DNA of 50,363 nucleotides. Origin: Saccharomonospora azurea NA-128. Lineage in GTDB: Bacteria > Actinomycetota > Actinomycetes > Mycobacteriales > Pseudonocardiaceae. Each line of letters begins with the position of its first letter. Position 1 is the stretch's first letter. This document shows, in pieces, positions 25,705-34,205 of the stretch. Position numbers and translations under genes: made by a program. The notes beneath the pieces were generated by a model. It was not told where the DNA came from, made no database searches, and was given only the letters and a program-made list of their open reading frames with translations. Location: positions 1,956,308 to 2,006,670 of the forward strand of contig NZ_CM001466.1 in NCBI RefSeq assembly GCF_000231055.2, written 5' to 3'.

Positions 25705-27468
25705 CTACTCGGCGGCCTCCCACTCCCCGACGTTCCACAGAGCACCGTTGTACGACTGCATGTACACGCGGTCGATACCACGGAAGGCCCACATCGACGG
25801 CGTCTCGAACAGCGGCACCGTGGCGTAGTTCGCCGCGATCGCCTCGTCGGCCGCGATGTAGTTCTTCAGCGCGTCGTCCTCGTTGGTCGCCGAGGTCGCC
25901 TTGGCGAAGGCCTCGTCGATCTTCGGGTCGTCCAGGCCCTGCCAGTTCTGGTTGCCGTCGCTGATGTAGATGGCCTTGGACTCGGCCTTGAACGGCGCGG
26001 ACGACCAGCCGAACAGGGCGATGTCGTAGTCACCCTTGTCGACGCGGCCCTTCAGGAAGTTCGGGTCGGTGTCGTCCTTGATCTCGATGCCGGCAGCCTG
26101 AGCCTGCGACTGGATGATCTCGACCGTCTGGCTGCGACGGGCGTTCTCGTTGTGCGAGATCGAGACGGAGAAGCGCACGCCGTCCTTCTCGTAGATGCCG
26201 TCGGCGCCCTTCTTCCAGCCGCCCTCCTCGAGGGTCTTCATGGCGGCCTCGGCGCCCTTGTTCATCAGGTCGCCGTAGCGGTCCTCGTAGCCTTCCTCAC
26301 CGGTGAAGAAGACGATGCTGCCCAGCGGCTCGGCGTCGGCCTGGACCGGCTTGAGCAGCTTGTTGACGATGTCCTCGCGGTTGACGACCTCGAAGAACGC
26401 CTTGCGGGCGGCCTCGTCCTTGAAGACGTCGCGCTTCATGTTGAGGTCGAGGTGCTCGTAGGTGAGCTGCGCGGCGGAGGCGTACTTGACGCCCTGCGAG
26501 GCCAGGCCCTTGAGGGTGTCGGCCGCGGTGGCGTCCGGCTGGGTCGACGCGGCGACGTCGATCTCACCGTTCTGCAGCGCGGTGGCCATGGCCTTGGTGT
26601 CCGGGATCGCGCGAACCGTGATCTCCTTGGGGCCACCCTTGGCGCCGATCCAGTTCGGGTTCTTGTCCAGGACGACCGTGTCGGAGTTCGAGTCGTACGA
26701 CTTGATCTTGTAGGGGCCGGAGCCGGGCATGATCTCGGGCTTGAAGCCCTTCCACTCGCCCGACCAGAACTCGGCCACCTTCTTGGCGTCGTCCGACTTC
26801 GGCTCGACCTCGCGGATGTCGTCGATGCCGAGTTCCTTCTCGACGATGTGCGCCGGCATGAGGCGCACGTCACCGAACATGCCCATGTAGTCCAGGTACG
26901 GCTCGCTGAACTCGGCACGGAAGGTCTGGTCGTCGGTGCACTCGGGCGTCATGAGCTCGTAGCCCGTGGTGGACGCGGAGTTGAAGCCCTTGGTCGTGCC
27001 GGAGCTGGCGAGCCACGCGAGGTAGAACTCGCGGCAGTCCCACTCGTCGCCATCGGACCACTTCACGCCGGGCTTCGTCTTCCACTCGACGACGAACGGG
27101 TCCTCGGAGACCAGCTCGACCGACTCCATCACGTCGGCGTTCACCAGGACCTTGTTGTTACCGTCGAGGACGGTGGGGCCCGTGATGACGCTCGTCAGGA
27201 TGTAGGTGTTGTACGAGCTGTTGGCGTCCGCGGTGTTGTTGTTGTACGCGGAGTAGCCCTCGTCGATGGCCACCGTAACGGGGTCCATCTCCGGGACGTC
27301 GGCGAGCTTGAAGTTGTCGCCCTCCTGAGCCTTGCCCTCCGCCATGCTCGCGGCGTCGACGGTCGAGCCGCTGTTCGCATCCGCGTCGTCGCCGCCCCCG
27401 CACGCGCTCAGCACGAGCGCTGACGCGGCGAGCATCGACCACGCGGAGATAGCCTTCGATCTCCTCAT
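25705..27468 (-). CDS. Peptide-type ABC transporter substrate-binding lipoprotein (SBP family 5)
   Basis: The product has 587 residues. The signal peptide ends in a lipobox LSAC with Cys23, so it is a membrane-anchored lipoprotein. Family 5 landmarks include WKTKPGVKWSDGDEWDCREF, the MPGSGPYKIKSYD segment, AIPDTKAMATALQNGEIDV, DPNFLKGRVDKGDYDIALFGW and the C-terminal YATVPLFETPSMWAF. It should capture a peptide or similar ligand outside the cell for the two permeases downstream. The ATG at 27468 has AGGAGGG at good spacing. It stands between lpqW and the permease genes and is preceded by an unusually long, structured leader. Confidence 0.93.
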   Translation of the reverse strand: MRRSKAISAWSMLAASALVLSACGGGDDADANSGSTVDAASMAEGKAQEGDNFKLADVPEMDPVTVAIDEGYSAYNNNTADANSSYNTYILTSVITGPTVLDGNNKVLVNADVMESVELVSEDPFVVEWKTKPGVKWSDGDEWDCREFYLAWLASSGTTKGFNSASTTGYELMTPECTDDQTFRAEFSEPYLDYMGMFGDVRLMPAHIVEKELGIDDIREVEPKSDDAKKVAEFWSGEWKGFKPEIMPGSGPYKIKSYDSNSDTVVLDKNPNWIGAKGGPKEITVRAIPDTKAMATALQNGEIDVAASTQPDATAADTLKGLASQGVKYASAAQLTYEHLDLNMKRDVFKDEAARKAFFEVVNREDIVNKLLKPVQADAEPLGSIVFFTGEEGYEDRYGDLMNKGAEAAMKTLEEGGWKKGADGIYEKDGVRFSVSISHNENARRSQTVEIIQSQAQAAGIEIKDDTDPNFLKGRVDKGDYDIALFGWSSAPFKAESKAIYISDGNQNWQGLDDPKIDEAFAKATSATNEDDALKNYIAADEAIAANYATVPLFETPSMWAFRGIDRVYMQSYNGALWNVGEWEAAE

Positions 27469-27768
27469 TAAGTGTGCCCTCCTAGCACTGGGTCCCGGAC
27501 TTCTGGTTGGGACCCAACTCTCCGGTTAGCGCCGGAGCTTATGACACGCCCATCACACTCGATTGGCGCACTGCGGGGGAACGCTAAGAAGGATGACCAC
27601 CATCGGTCAGCACTTCTCCGAGGATCGTGACCAAAGGGTGACATCTTTCCAGCGAACGCAACATACCGCAGTAACGATCCGTAAGCAGTCACTGCACTGA
27701 CCAGCGGTTGGTTACGTCGATCGCCGCGCCGCGTGCGTCCGGCGCGGTGAACGGCTCTCGACCGTTCG
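27469..27768 (-). promoter_or_regulatory. 300-base leader/promoter region of the peptide-transport operon
   Basis: No gene is visible. The minus strand holds two hairpins close to the binding-protein gene: GGGTCCC (27490-27496) with GGGACCC (27509-27515), and CTCCGG (27520-27525) with CCGGAG (27532-27537). Both would lie in the 5' leader of the mRNA. No conserved riboswitch core is recognised. No clear promoter hexamers stand out. The far end carries the lpqW terminator-like hairpin listed separately. Confidence 0.45.
27724..27747 (-). terminator. Terminator-like hairpin after lpqW
   Basis: CCGCGCC at 27724-27730 pairs perfectly with GGCGCGG at 27741-27747 around a 10-base loop, 22 bases beyond the lpqW stop. 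A second small stem GAACGG/CCGTTC lies at 27749-27767. There is no T-tract. Confidence 0.4.
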
Positions 27769-29676
27769 TCAGCGGGGGGCGCGGGTCCAGTTGACCGCAG
27801 TGGAGAACGGACCCACGAGTTCGGGCCCCGGAGTCACGCCGGACACCCCGGATCCCACCGCCAACGTGTCGGCGCGCTGGAACAGCGGCACGGACACACT
27901 CGCGTCCCACACCGTCGGCTCGACCTTGGCGAGGCTCTGCTTGAGCGGCGTCTCACCGGTCAGCGCGGCGTCCAACGCGGGCTGGAGATCGGGGTCGCAG
28001 AAGCCCGCGGGGTTGGCGGGCACCACCGGCTCGGACTCGGACTCGGCGTCGGCAGTGTCGGTTGTGGACGTTTCTTCCGAACCGTCCGTTGTGTCCTTCG
28101 GCGTCGTCGTCGAGGCCGCTGTGGACGTGGCGTTCCCGTTGCCCGCAGAGCCTTCCTCGGTGTTCTCGGTGTTCTCGGTGTTCTCGGTGTCCTCGTCCTC
28201 CTCGGACTCGGTCCCGCAGCCGAACCACGAGGCGGCGGTGGTGGCCGGGTCGGCACTCAGTGCCCTCGGGATCACGGCGATGTCGATGCCCACCTGTCCG
28301 TTGGTGGGGACCGGCTCTCCCGCCGGCCCGCCGTCGAGATCGACGGGCGCCGCCAGTGCCGAGCCGAAGAGTTCCTTCGAAGGCGGGTGGACGGGCGTGA
28401 CCTCGATCCCGTGCGCGATGAGCTGTTCGGTGAGGGCCTGCGTGATGCGCTGGTACGGCTGCTTCTGCCCCGGGGAGGCGACCACGAGCGACAGCGTCCG
28501 GCCGTCCTCGTCGACCCAGCTACCGGCCTTCCGCTCGTATCCGGCCTCGGCCAACAGCTTGTGGGCCCGCTTGGTGTCGCGCTTCAGCGGAGGTCCCGCG
28601 CCGGGGATCGTGTGCTTGTAGTCGGGGGACGACGGCGGCAACACCTGTGCACTGGCGCGCAGCGACGCCGAGTCGCCGCCCTGCGTGCCCTCGTCGATGA
28701 GCGCGTTGCGGTCGAGCAACGCGGAGACGGCCTCGCGCACCTTCTCGTCGGCCAGAGCCGGTCCCACGGGCCGCAGCACCACGTCGACGACGTACGGCTG
28801 GGCCACGCTGTGCAGGCTCACGTGGTCGCCCAGGTCGGCCAGCAGTGCTCGGGTGTCACCGTTGACGCCACCCAACGCGAACTGGGCGCTTCCGCTGCGC
28901 AGTGCCGAGACCATGCCCGGGCCGTCGGAGCGCTGGAGCACGATGCGGTCCACCGCGGCGGGCTTCTCCCAGTAACGCTCGTTGCGCTCGATCACGATCT
29001 CGCCGCGCGCGGTGTCGATCTTCTTGATGGCGAACGGTCCGCCGTAGGCCGGGAAACTCTCGCTCAGGACCTGCTGCCATCCCCCGGGCGCGTCCTTCAG
29101 GACGTGCGCGGGCAGGAGGTTGGCGAACAGCGTCTTCCAACCGGGGTACGGGTCGCTGAAGGTGACCCGGACGAGCTTGCCGCCCTCGCCGGGCTCGATC
29201 GACTCGATCAACTCGTATCCCGCGGAGTTCGCCACACCGGGCTGCGACGTCATGGCCTCCGCGAGGTACAGGAAGTCCTCGACCGCGATCGGTGCACCGT
29301 CCGACCACGATGCCTCGGGCCGGATGCGGTACTCGACCGTGAACGGCTCCTCACTCGTCACCTCGGCCGAGGTCATCAGACTGTCGTCGAGTACCGGCTC
29401 GCCCTCGGCGTCGGGCCGGAAGACGGACGGCAGCAGCAACTGCGACAGCGCCGTGGTCACCGTCGACGCGTCGGCGAGCGCGTGCGGGTTGTACCCGCCG
29501 ACGATGTCGTCCACGGTGGCCACGATCTGCGACGCCGTCTCGGTGGGCGGCGGGGCCTGCGACGACGAACTGACCACTGGGGGCGGCGGGGTGTTCGAGC
29601 ACGCGGCCAACCCGCCCGCGAGCACCAGCGCCAGCACGGCCCTCCACGGCCTGGCCCTGCCTCCGTTCGCTCGCAC
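27769..29676 (-). CDS. lpqW: LpqW-like lipoprotein, SBP family 5 derivative
   Basis: The product has 635 residues from a GTG at 29676 preceded by GGGAGGGG. The lipobox LAAC puts the lipid Cys at 26. The rest has the fold of peptide-binding proteins (YRIRPEASWSDGAPIAVEDF, AYGGPFAIKKID, then a degenerate C-terminal lobe). Known: in mycobacteria LpqW adjoins typA, is related to peptide-binding proteins and controls the branch between phosphatidylinositol mannosides and lipomannan. The gene order with typA and nearby mshB supports the name. Odd feature: residues about 486-559 contain a Glu/Thr/Ser-rich insert between two Cys, including four copies of a 9-base repeat. A transporter-linked peptide-binding role is the alternative, since an opp-type operon follows. 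Confidence 0.83.
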   Translation of the reverse strand: MRANGGRARPWRAVLALVLAGGLAACSNTPPPPVVSSSSQAPPPTETASQIVATVDDIVGGYNPHALADASTVTTALSQLLLPSVFRPDAEGEPVLDDSLMTSAEVTSEEPFTVEYRIRPEASWSDGAPIAVEDFLYLAEAMTSQPGVANSAGYELIESIEPGEGGKLVRVTFSDPYPGWKTLFANLLPAHVLKDAPGGWQQVLSESFPAYGGPFAIKKIDTARGEIVIERNERYWEKPAAVDRIVLQRSDGPGMVSALRSGSAQFALGGVNGDTRALLADLGDHVSLHSVAQPYVVDVVLRPVGPALADEKVREAVSALLDRNALIDEGTQGGDSASLRASAQVLPPSSPDYKHTIPGAGPPLKRDTKRAHKLLAEAGYERKAGSWVDEDGRTLSLVVASPGQKQPYQRITQALTEQLIAHGIEVTPVHPPSKELFGSALAAPVDLDGGPAGEPVPTNGQVGIDIAVIPRALSADPATTAASWFGCGTESEEDEDTENTENTENTEEGSAGNGNATSTAASTTTPKDTTDGSEETSTTDTADAESESEPVVPANPAGFCDPDLQPALDAALTGETPLKQSLAKVEPTVWDASVSVPLFQRADTLAVGSGVSGVTPGPELVGPFSTAVNWTRAPR

Positions 29677-29920
29677 GCCGCAGCCCCTCCCTGCTTGTTC
29701 GACACCGTTCGCCCGGTCACGTCGACCGTGCCCGCCGCTCATCCGGCACCCGACGCGCCCGTTCGGACGATTCGGTGTACCGACCGAATCGCCCGTCCTG
29801 TTCCCCTGTGTGGCTGACGCGCGAACGCACCATGCGGTTCCACAGTTTCTCAGGAGGCCACGTCGGCTCCGTGTCAAGGGCCCGATGACGCGTTCACCGA
29901 GCGTGGCACACCGTGGACCG

Positions 29921-31834
29921 TCAGGCGTTTCGGTCGCGGCTACGGGCCCGGGAACGCTCCTTGGCGCGCTGGGTGCTGTCCAGCACCACCTTGCGCACGC
30001 GGATGGTCTTGGGCGTCACCTCGACGCACTCGTCGACGGAGCAGAACTCCAGTGCCTCCTCCAGGTTGAGGGTGCGGGGACGGGCGAGGCGCTCCAGCTC
30101 GTCACCCGTCGACGAACGCATGTTGGTGAGCTTCTTCTCCTTCGTCGCGTTGATGTCGAGGTCCTCCGCACGGGGGTTCTCGCCGACGACCATGCCCTCG
30201 TAGACCTCGGTGCCGGGTTCGACGAAGAAGGTGCCACGATCGGCGAGCTGCAACAGCGCGTACGTGGTGACCGGGCCGGAGCGGTCGGCGACCAGCGAGC
30301 CGCTCTGCCGCGTGCGGATCTCGCCCGCCCACGGGAAGTAGCCCTCGAAGATGTGGTTGGCGATGCCGGTGCCCCGCGTCTCGGTGAGGAAGTCGGTGCG
30401 GAACCCGATGAGCCCGCGCGACGGCAGGACGTACTCCAGCTTGATGCGGCCGGTGCCGTGGCCGTCCATCTGCTCCATGCGGGCCTTCCGCGCGGCGAGC
30501 AGCTGCGTGATGGCGCCGAGGTGCTCCTCGGGCGCGTCGATGTACAGGCGCTCGAACGGCTCGTGCAGTGTGCCGTCGATCGTGCGCGTGACCACCTGGG
30601 GCTTGCCGACGGTCAGCTCGAAACCCTCCCGGCGCATGGTCTCGACGAGGATGGCCAGCGCCAGTTCACCCCGGCCCTGGACCTCCCACGTGTCGGGCCG
30701 TTCGGTGGGCAGGACACGCACGCTGACGTTGCCGATGAGCTCGGCGTCGAGCCGGGCCTTCAGCAGTCGCGCGGTGAGCTTGTCGCCGCCGCCGCGTCCC
30801 GCGAGGGGTGAGGTGTTGACCCCGAACGTCATCGAGATGGCGGGCTCGTCCACCGTGATGCGCGGCAACGGCTCCGGGTGGTCCGGATCGGCGAGCGTGT
30901 CGCCGATCGTGATGTCGGGAATACCCGCGATGGCCACGAGGTCGCCCGCTTCGGCCTCCTCCGCGGGTACCCGGGTGAGCGCCTCGGTGACCAGCAGTTC
31001 GGAGATACGCACGTTCCGCGCCGAGCCGTCCTCGCGCAACCACGCCACCGTCTGTCCCTTGCGCAGCCGGCCGGAGTGGATGCGGATGAGGGCGATGCGG
31101 CCGAGGAAACTCGACGCGTCGAGGTTGGTGACCAGCGCACGCAGAGTCGCGTCCGGGTCGGCCTGCGGAGCCGGGATGCGGTCGAGCAGCACCTCGAACA
31201 GCGGGTCGAGGTTGTCGCTGTCGGGCAGCTGACCGTCGGCCGGGCGGTCGAGACTCGCCAGGCCCGAGCGGGCGGAAGCGTAGACGACCGGCATCGACAG
31301 CACGGCGTCGAGCGCGTCGTCGTCCATGCCCTCGATCTCGCCGGCCAGTTCGAGCAGCAGGTCCTGGGTCTCCTCGACGACCTCCGCGATGCGGGCGTCG
31401 GGCCGGTCGACCTTGTTGACCACGAGGATGACAGGCATGTGCGCCGCGAGTGCCTTGCGCAGCACGAAACGGGTCTGCGGCAGAGGCCCCTCGCTGGCGT
31501 CGACGAGCAGCACGACCCCGTCGACCATGGAGAGGCCGCGCTCGACCTCACCGCCGAAGTCGGCGTGGCCCGGGGTGTCGATCACGTTGATCGTCACCGA
31601 GCCGTCCGCCGTGGCCCGGCGGATGGCGGTGTTCTTCGCGAGGATCGTGATGCCCTTCTCGCGTTCCAACTCGCCGGAGTCCATGACTCGCTCGACCGGT
31701 TCGGAACGTTCGGCGAAGGCGCCGGACTGCCGCAGCATGGCGTCGACCAGAGTGGTCTTGCCGTGGTCGACGTGCGCCACGATGGCGACGTTGCGGAGGT
31801 CGGTGCGGACTTTCTGAGCGGCGGCTGTGGGCAC
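29921..31834 (-). CDS. typA: Ribosome-associated GTPase TypA/BipA
   Basis: The product has 637 residues, the usual length. G-domain motifs: AHVDHGKTTL at 20-29, the switch I Thr in EKGITILAKNTAI, DTPGHADFGGEVER, and NKVDRPDAR. Elongation-factor-like domains follow, with the TypA-specific C-terminal domain (GRGELALAILVETMRREGFEL, then PSRGLIGFRTDFLTETRGTG). TypA binds the 70S ribosome and helps assembly and translation under stress. The GTG at 31834 follows GGGAG by 7 bases. A typA-lpqW pair occurs in mycobacteria as well. A basic tail (RAKERSRARSRDRNA) ends the protein. Confidence 0.96.
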   Translation of the reverse strand: MPTAAAQKVRTDLRNVAIVAHVDHGKTTLVDAMLRQSGAFAERSEPVERVMDSGELEREKGITILAKNTAIRRATADGSVTINVIDTPGHADFGGEVERGLSMVDGVVLLVDASEGPLPQTRFVLRKALAAHMPVILVVNKVDRPDARIAEVVEETQDLLLELAGEIEGMDDDALDAVLSMPVVYASARSGLASLDRPADGQLPDSDNLDPLFEVLLDRIPAPQADPDATLRALVTNLDASSFLGRIALIRIHSGRLRKGQTVAWLREDGSARNVRISELLVTEALTRVPAEEAEAGDLVAIAGIPDITIGDTLADPDHPEPLPRITVDEPAISMTFGVNTSPLAGRGGGDKLTARLLKARLDAELIGNVSVRVLPTERPDTWEVQGRGELALAILVETMRREGFELTVGKPQVVTRTIDGTLHEPFERLYIDAPEEHLGAITQLLAARKARMEQMDGHGTGRIKLEYVLPSRGLIGFRTDFLTETRGTGIANHIFEGYFPWAGEIRTRQSGSLVADRSGPVTTYALLQLADRGTFFVEPGTEVYEGMVVGENPRAEDLDINATKEKKLTNMRSSTGDELERLARPRTLNLEEALEFCSVDECVEVTPKTIRVRKVVLDSTQRAKERSRARSRDRNA

Positions 31835-31976
31835 GCGGGAGCTCCCTGGTAATCAGAAATGATGGTCGACCAAACGGACTCGACGGCCCCGGCGTGGTCG
31901 GTGACCAGCATAGTCACAGTCCGATGGCGCTCCGTCCCACCTGCCTTTCCGGCCCCCGCCGCCTAACCTCGGCACC

Positions 31977-32279
31977 GTGGGCAAGAAGAAGCAACCCAGC
32001 CCCGACGACCCGAAGGCCGTCGTCCGCAACCTCATGAAAGCGGGCAAGGTCAAGAAGAAGTGCTGCCGGTCGAAACCCCGCTGCGACAGGTGTCCGGTGC
32101 GGGCGCTCAAGAAGGCGGAGAAGAAGGCGCGAAAGAAGGCGGAGAAGGACCTGCTGAAGGCCCACGAGAAGGACAGGAAGAAGGCCCGCAAGAAGGCCGA
32201 CAAGGCCGACAAGAACGCCCTGGCGAAGACGCGCGAGCAGGCTCTGCGGACGCCGGAGCCGACGCACTCGACGGCCTGA
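31977..32279 (+). CDS. Small Lys-rich protein with a CC-C-C cluster
   Basis: The product has 100 residues from a GTG at 31977. About a third of the residues are Lys or Arg. Near residue 29 is KKCCRSKPRCDRCPVRAL, giving four Cys that could bind a metal; after it comes a long basic helix with repeated KKA units. Similar short proteins with a CC...CxRCP core occur in actinobacteria, without known function. Nucleic-acid or ribosome binding is a guess from charge. It is divergent from typA with a 142-base spacer. Codon use fits the neighbours. Confidence 0.7.
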   Translation: MGKKKQPSPDDPKAVVRNLMKAGKVKKKCCRSKPRCDRCPVRALKKAEKKARKKAEKDLLKAHEKDRKKARKKADKADKNALAKTREQALRTPEPTHSTA

Positions 32280-32301
32280 CCTGCACCGACGCGTGCGGAC
32301 G

Positions 32302-32601
32302 CTAGCGGGTGAGTGCCTCGTTCAGGGACCGCAGTTCGGGCCCCGTGCGGGTGGCCGAGAACTCGATGACCTCGTGGTGCGCCAGATGCCGGAGGAGCAG
32401 CGGATCGCCCGCGAGCACCGCCTCCAGCTTGCCGAGCGACATGGGTCTCGCGAGCAGCACCTCACCGCGGTGGTCCGCCCGGCGTCCGGACGCGAGGAAG
32501 TTGCCGCGGTCGTATTGCTTGGCGAGCCATTCCGCGTGGTCGGGGATCGCGTAGTCGATCTCGGGCGGTGGCGCCGTGTAGGTGAGCAGAACGACGAACA
32601 T
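32302..32601 (-). CDS. YCII-related (dimeric alpha-beta barrel) protein
   Basis: The product has 99 residues: MFVVLLTYTAPPPEIDYAIP, then the HAEWL segment, then FLASGRRADHRGEVLLARP, which is the YciI/YCII pattern of a small ferredoxin-like fold. The His of DHAEWL and the following acidic residue are the usual active-site candidates. The real reaction of most members is unknown. GGAGG is almost adjacent to the ATG at 32601, closer than usual, so initiation may be weak. The gene stands alone between two convergent/divergent neighbours. Confidence 0.8.
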   Translation of the reverse strand: MFVVLLTYTAPPPEIDYAIPDHAEWLAKQYDRGNFLASGRRADHRGEVLLARPMSLGKLEAVLAGDPLLLRHLAHHEVIEFSATRTGPELRSLNEALTR

Positions 32602-32665
32602 ACCTCCACGGTAGGTCGATGAGTCTTACATCACACGATGGAGTGGTCCGCCATCGATCCATCGC

Positions 32666-33100
32666 CTATTCGGGACTGATCCGCGCCAGCAGGTCGGGCA
32701 GGAACGCCTGGTCCGCGGGCAACCAGTCGAGCTCCACGAGCTCGGACGCCGTCACCCACCGCAACGCCCGGTGCTCCACCGCTCGGGGCTCGACGGCGCC
32801 GTCCAGCGTCACGGCGTAGACGCGGAACAGCATGCCGTTCGGCAGGGTCACCTCGGCGCCCACCCGGTCGCCCACGACGACGTCGACGCCGAGCTCCTCC
32901 CGGCACTCGCGTCGCAGGCCCTCGACGTCGGTCTCCCCGGGTTCGACCCGACCGCCCGGGATCTCCCAGAGGCCCGCCACGTCCTCCGGAAACGCCCGCT
33001 GCTGCACGAGCAGCCGACCGTCACGCACCAGGGCCGCGCCCACCACCACCGTCGCGCTCGGTCCCGTCGCGGGTCCGGCGGATCGCTCGTCAGTCGTCAC
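32666..33100 (-). CDS. Nudix hydrolase (MutT-like)
   Basis: The product has 144 residues. A full Nudix box is present: GGRVEPGETDVEGLRRECRE followed by ELGV, residues about 49-72, with the Mg2+-binding REcrEE Glu residues. LVQQRAFPEDVAGLWEIPGG before it is typical of MutT/CTP-pyrophosphohydrolase types. It cleaves a nucleoside diphosphate-linked substrate; sanitising oxidised nucleotides is one option, but the substrate is not set by sequence. The start is a GTG at 33100 with a weak ribosome-binding site. It lies 49 bases after the thiamine operon on the same strand. Confidence 0.85.
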   Translation of the reverse strand: MTTDERSAGPATGPSATVVVGAALVRDGRLLVQQRAFPEDVAGLWEIPGGRVEPGETDVEGLRRECREELGVDVVVGDRVGAEVTLPNGMLFRVYAVTLDGAVEPRAVEHRALRWVTASELVELDWLPADQAFLPDLLARISPE

Positions 33101-33149
33101 AACTCGGACAACCTACCCGCGACGGTGACGCCGCGGCCGCCCGACCGGG

Positions 33150-34205
33150 TCACGGCTCGACGGTGGCGATGCCGTCCGCGTCGAGGGACAACGCCACCCG
33201 GTCGCCGGGCACCGCCCTGCTCGTCATCGCGGCGACCGCGTTCACCTCGGCCGCCCCGGGGAGATCGACCTCCGGCCGCACCAGCAACCGGACGTGGTCT
33301 CGCCGGTGCACCCGGGTGAGCACCTCGCCGCACAACGGGCCGCCTGCCTCGGTGGAGTCGGTGGTCCGGTCGAGTTCGACCGCCCGCACCGCGTTCGGCC
33401 GCAGGCCCACCACCACGTCGCCGGTACCGCACCACGGCAGCGACACCTCACCGAGCGCACACCGCACGCGCCCGTGCTCCGCACGCCCGGGCAGGAACGT
33501 CGTCACGCCGAGGAACCGGGCGATCCGTTCGTCGACGGGCCTGCGCCACACGTCGAGGACGTCGCCCACCTGCCGGATCGCTCCCCGGTCGAGCACCGCG
33601 ATCCGGTCGGCGAGCGTGAACGCCTCCTCCTGGTCGTGCGTGACGAGCAGAGTCGTCGTCTTCGTCCGCCGCAACAGCTCGGTCACCTCGATCGCGAGCT
33701 GCTCGCGCAGCTCCGCGTCGAGGCCCGACAGCGGTTCGTCGAGAAGCAGCAACCGGGGCCGGGGTGCCAGCGCCCTCGCCAGGGCCACGCGCTGGGCCTC
33801 ACCCCCGGACAGGGCCGTGATCTTGCGCCGCTCGTAGCCGGAGAGGCCGACCAGGTCGAGCAGCGTGCGCACGCGCTCGCTCTGGGCCGCCCGGTCCATG
33901 CCGCGCATCCGCAGGCCGAACGCGATGTTGCCCGCGACGTCGCGGTGCGGGAAGAGCTGCCCGTCCTGGAAGACCAGACCGAAGTTGCGCCGGTGGACGG
34001 GCACCCCGGCGAGGTCCTCGCCGTCCCAGCACACACGCCCGCTCACGGCGGGTTCGAGTCCCGCGATCGCCCGCAACAGGGTGGACTTGCCCGACCCCGA
34101 CGGGCCGAGCAGGGCGAGCACCTCGCCGTCCGCGATCTCCAGGTCGGCGTCGCGCACCGCGACCACCTCGCCGTAGGAGACGGAGACACCCGTGACCGTC
34201 AACAT
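33150..34205 (-). CDS. Thiamine-type ABC transporter ATPase
   Basis: The product has 351 residues. It is an ABC ATPase of the iron/thiamine/spermidine class: Walker A LLGPSGSGKSTLL near 33-45, Q-loop LVFQDGQLFPH, signature LSGGEAQR, Walker B LLLLDEPLSGLD, and switch His in LLVTHDQEEAFTLADR, followed by a TOBE-like regulatory domain of about 110 residues. That makes it longer than E. coli ThiQ. The ATG at 34205 overlaps the permease stop by one base (TGATG), so expression is coupled. Thiamine as substrate follows from the binding protein and TPP riboswitch at the head of the operon. Confidence 0.9.
   Translation of the reverse strand: MLTVTGVSVSYGEVVAVRDADLEIADGEVLALLGPSGSGKSTLLRAIAGLEPAVSGRVCWDGEDLAGVPVHRRNFGLVFQDGQLFPHRDVAGNIAFGLRMRGMDRAAQSERVRTLLDLVGLSGYERRKITALSGGEAQRVALARALAPRPRLLLLDEPLSGLDAELREQLAIEVTELLRRTKTTTLLVTHDQEEAFTLADRIAVLDRGAIRQVGDVLDVWRRPVDERIARFLGVTTFLPGRAEHGRVRCALGEVSLPWCGTGDVVVGLRPNAVRAVELDRTTDSTEAGGPLCGEVLTRVHRRDHVRLLVRPEVDLPGAAEVNAVAAMTSRAVPGDRVALSLDADGIATVEP

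Noticed and set aside
27795-28621. Ser-rich plus-strand frame opposite lpqW
   Set aside because: It is the antisense reading of the Glu/Thr-rich insert and C-terminal lobe of LpqW and has no ribosome-binding site or signal.
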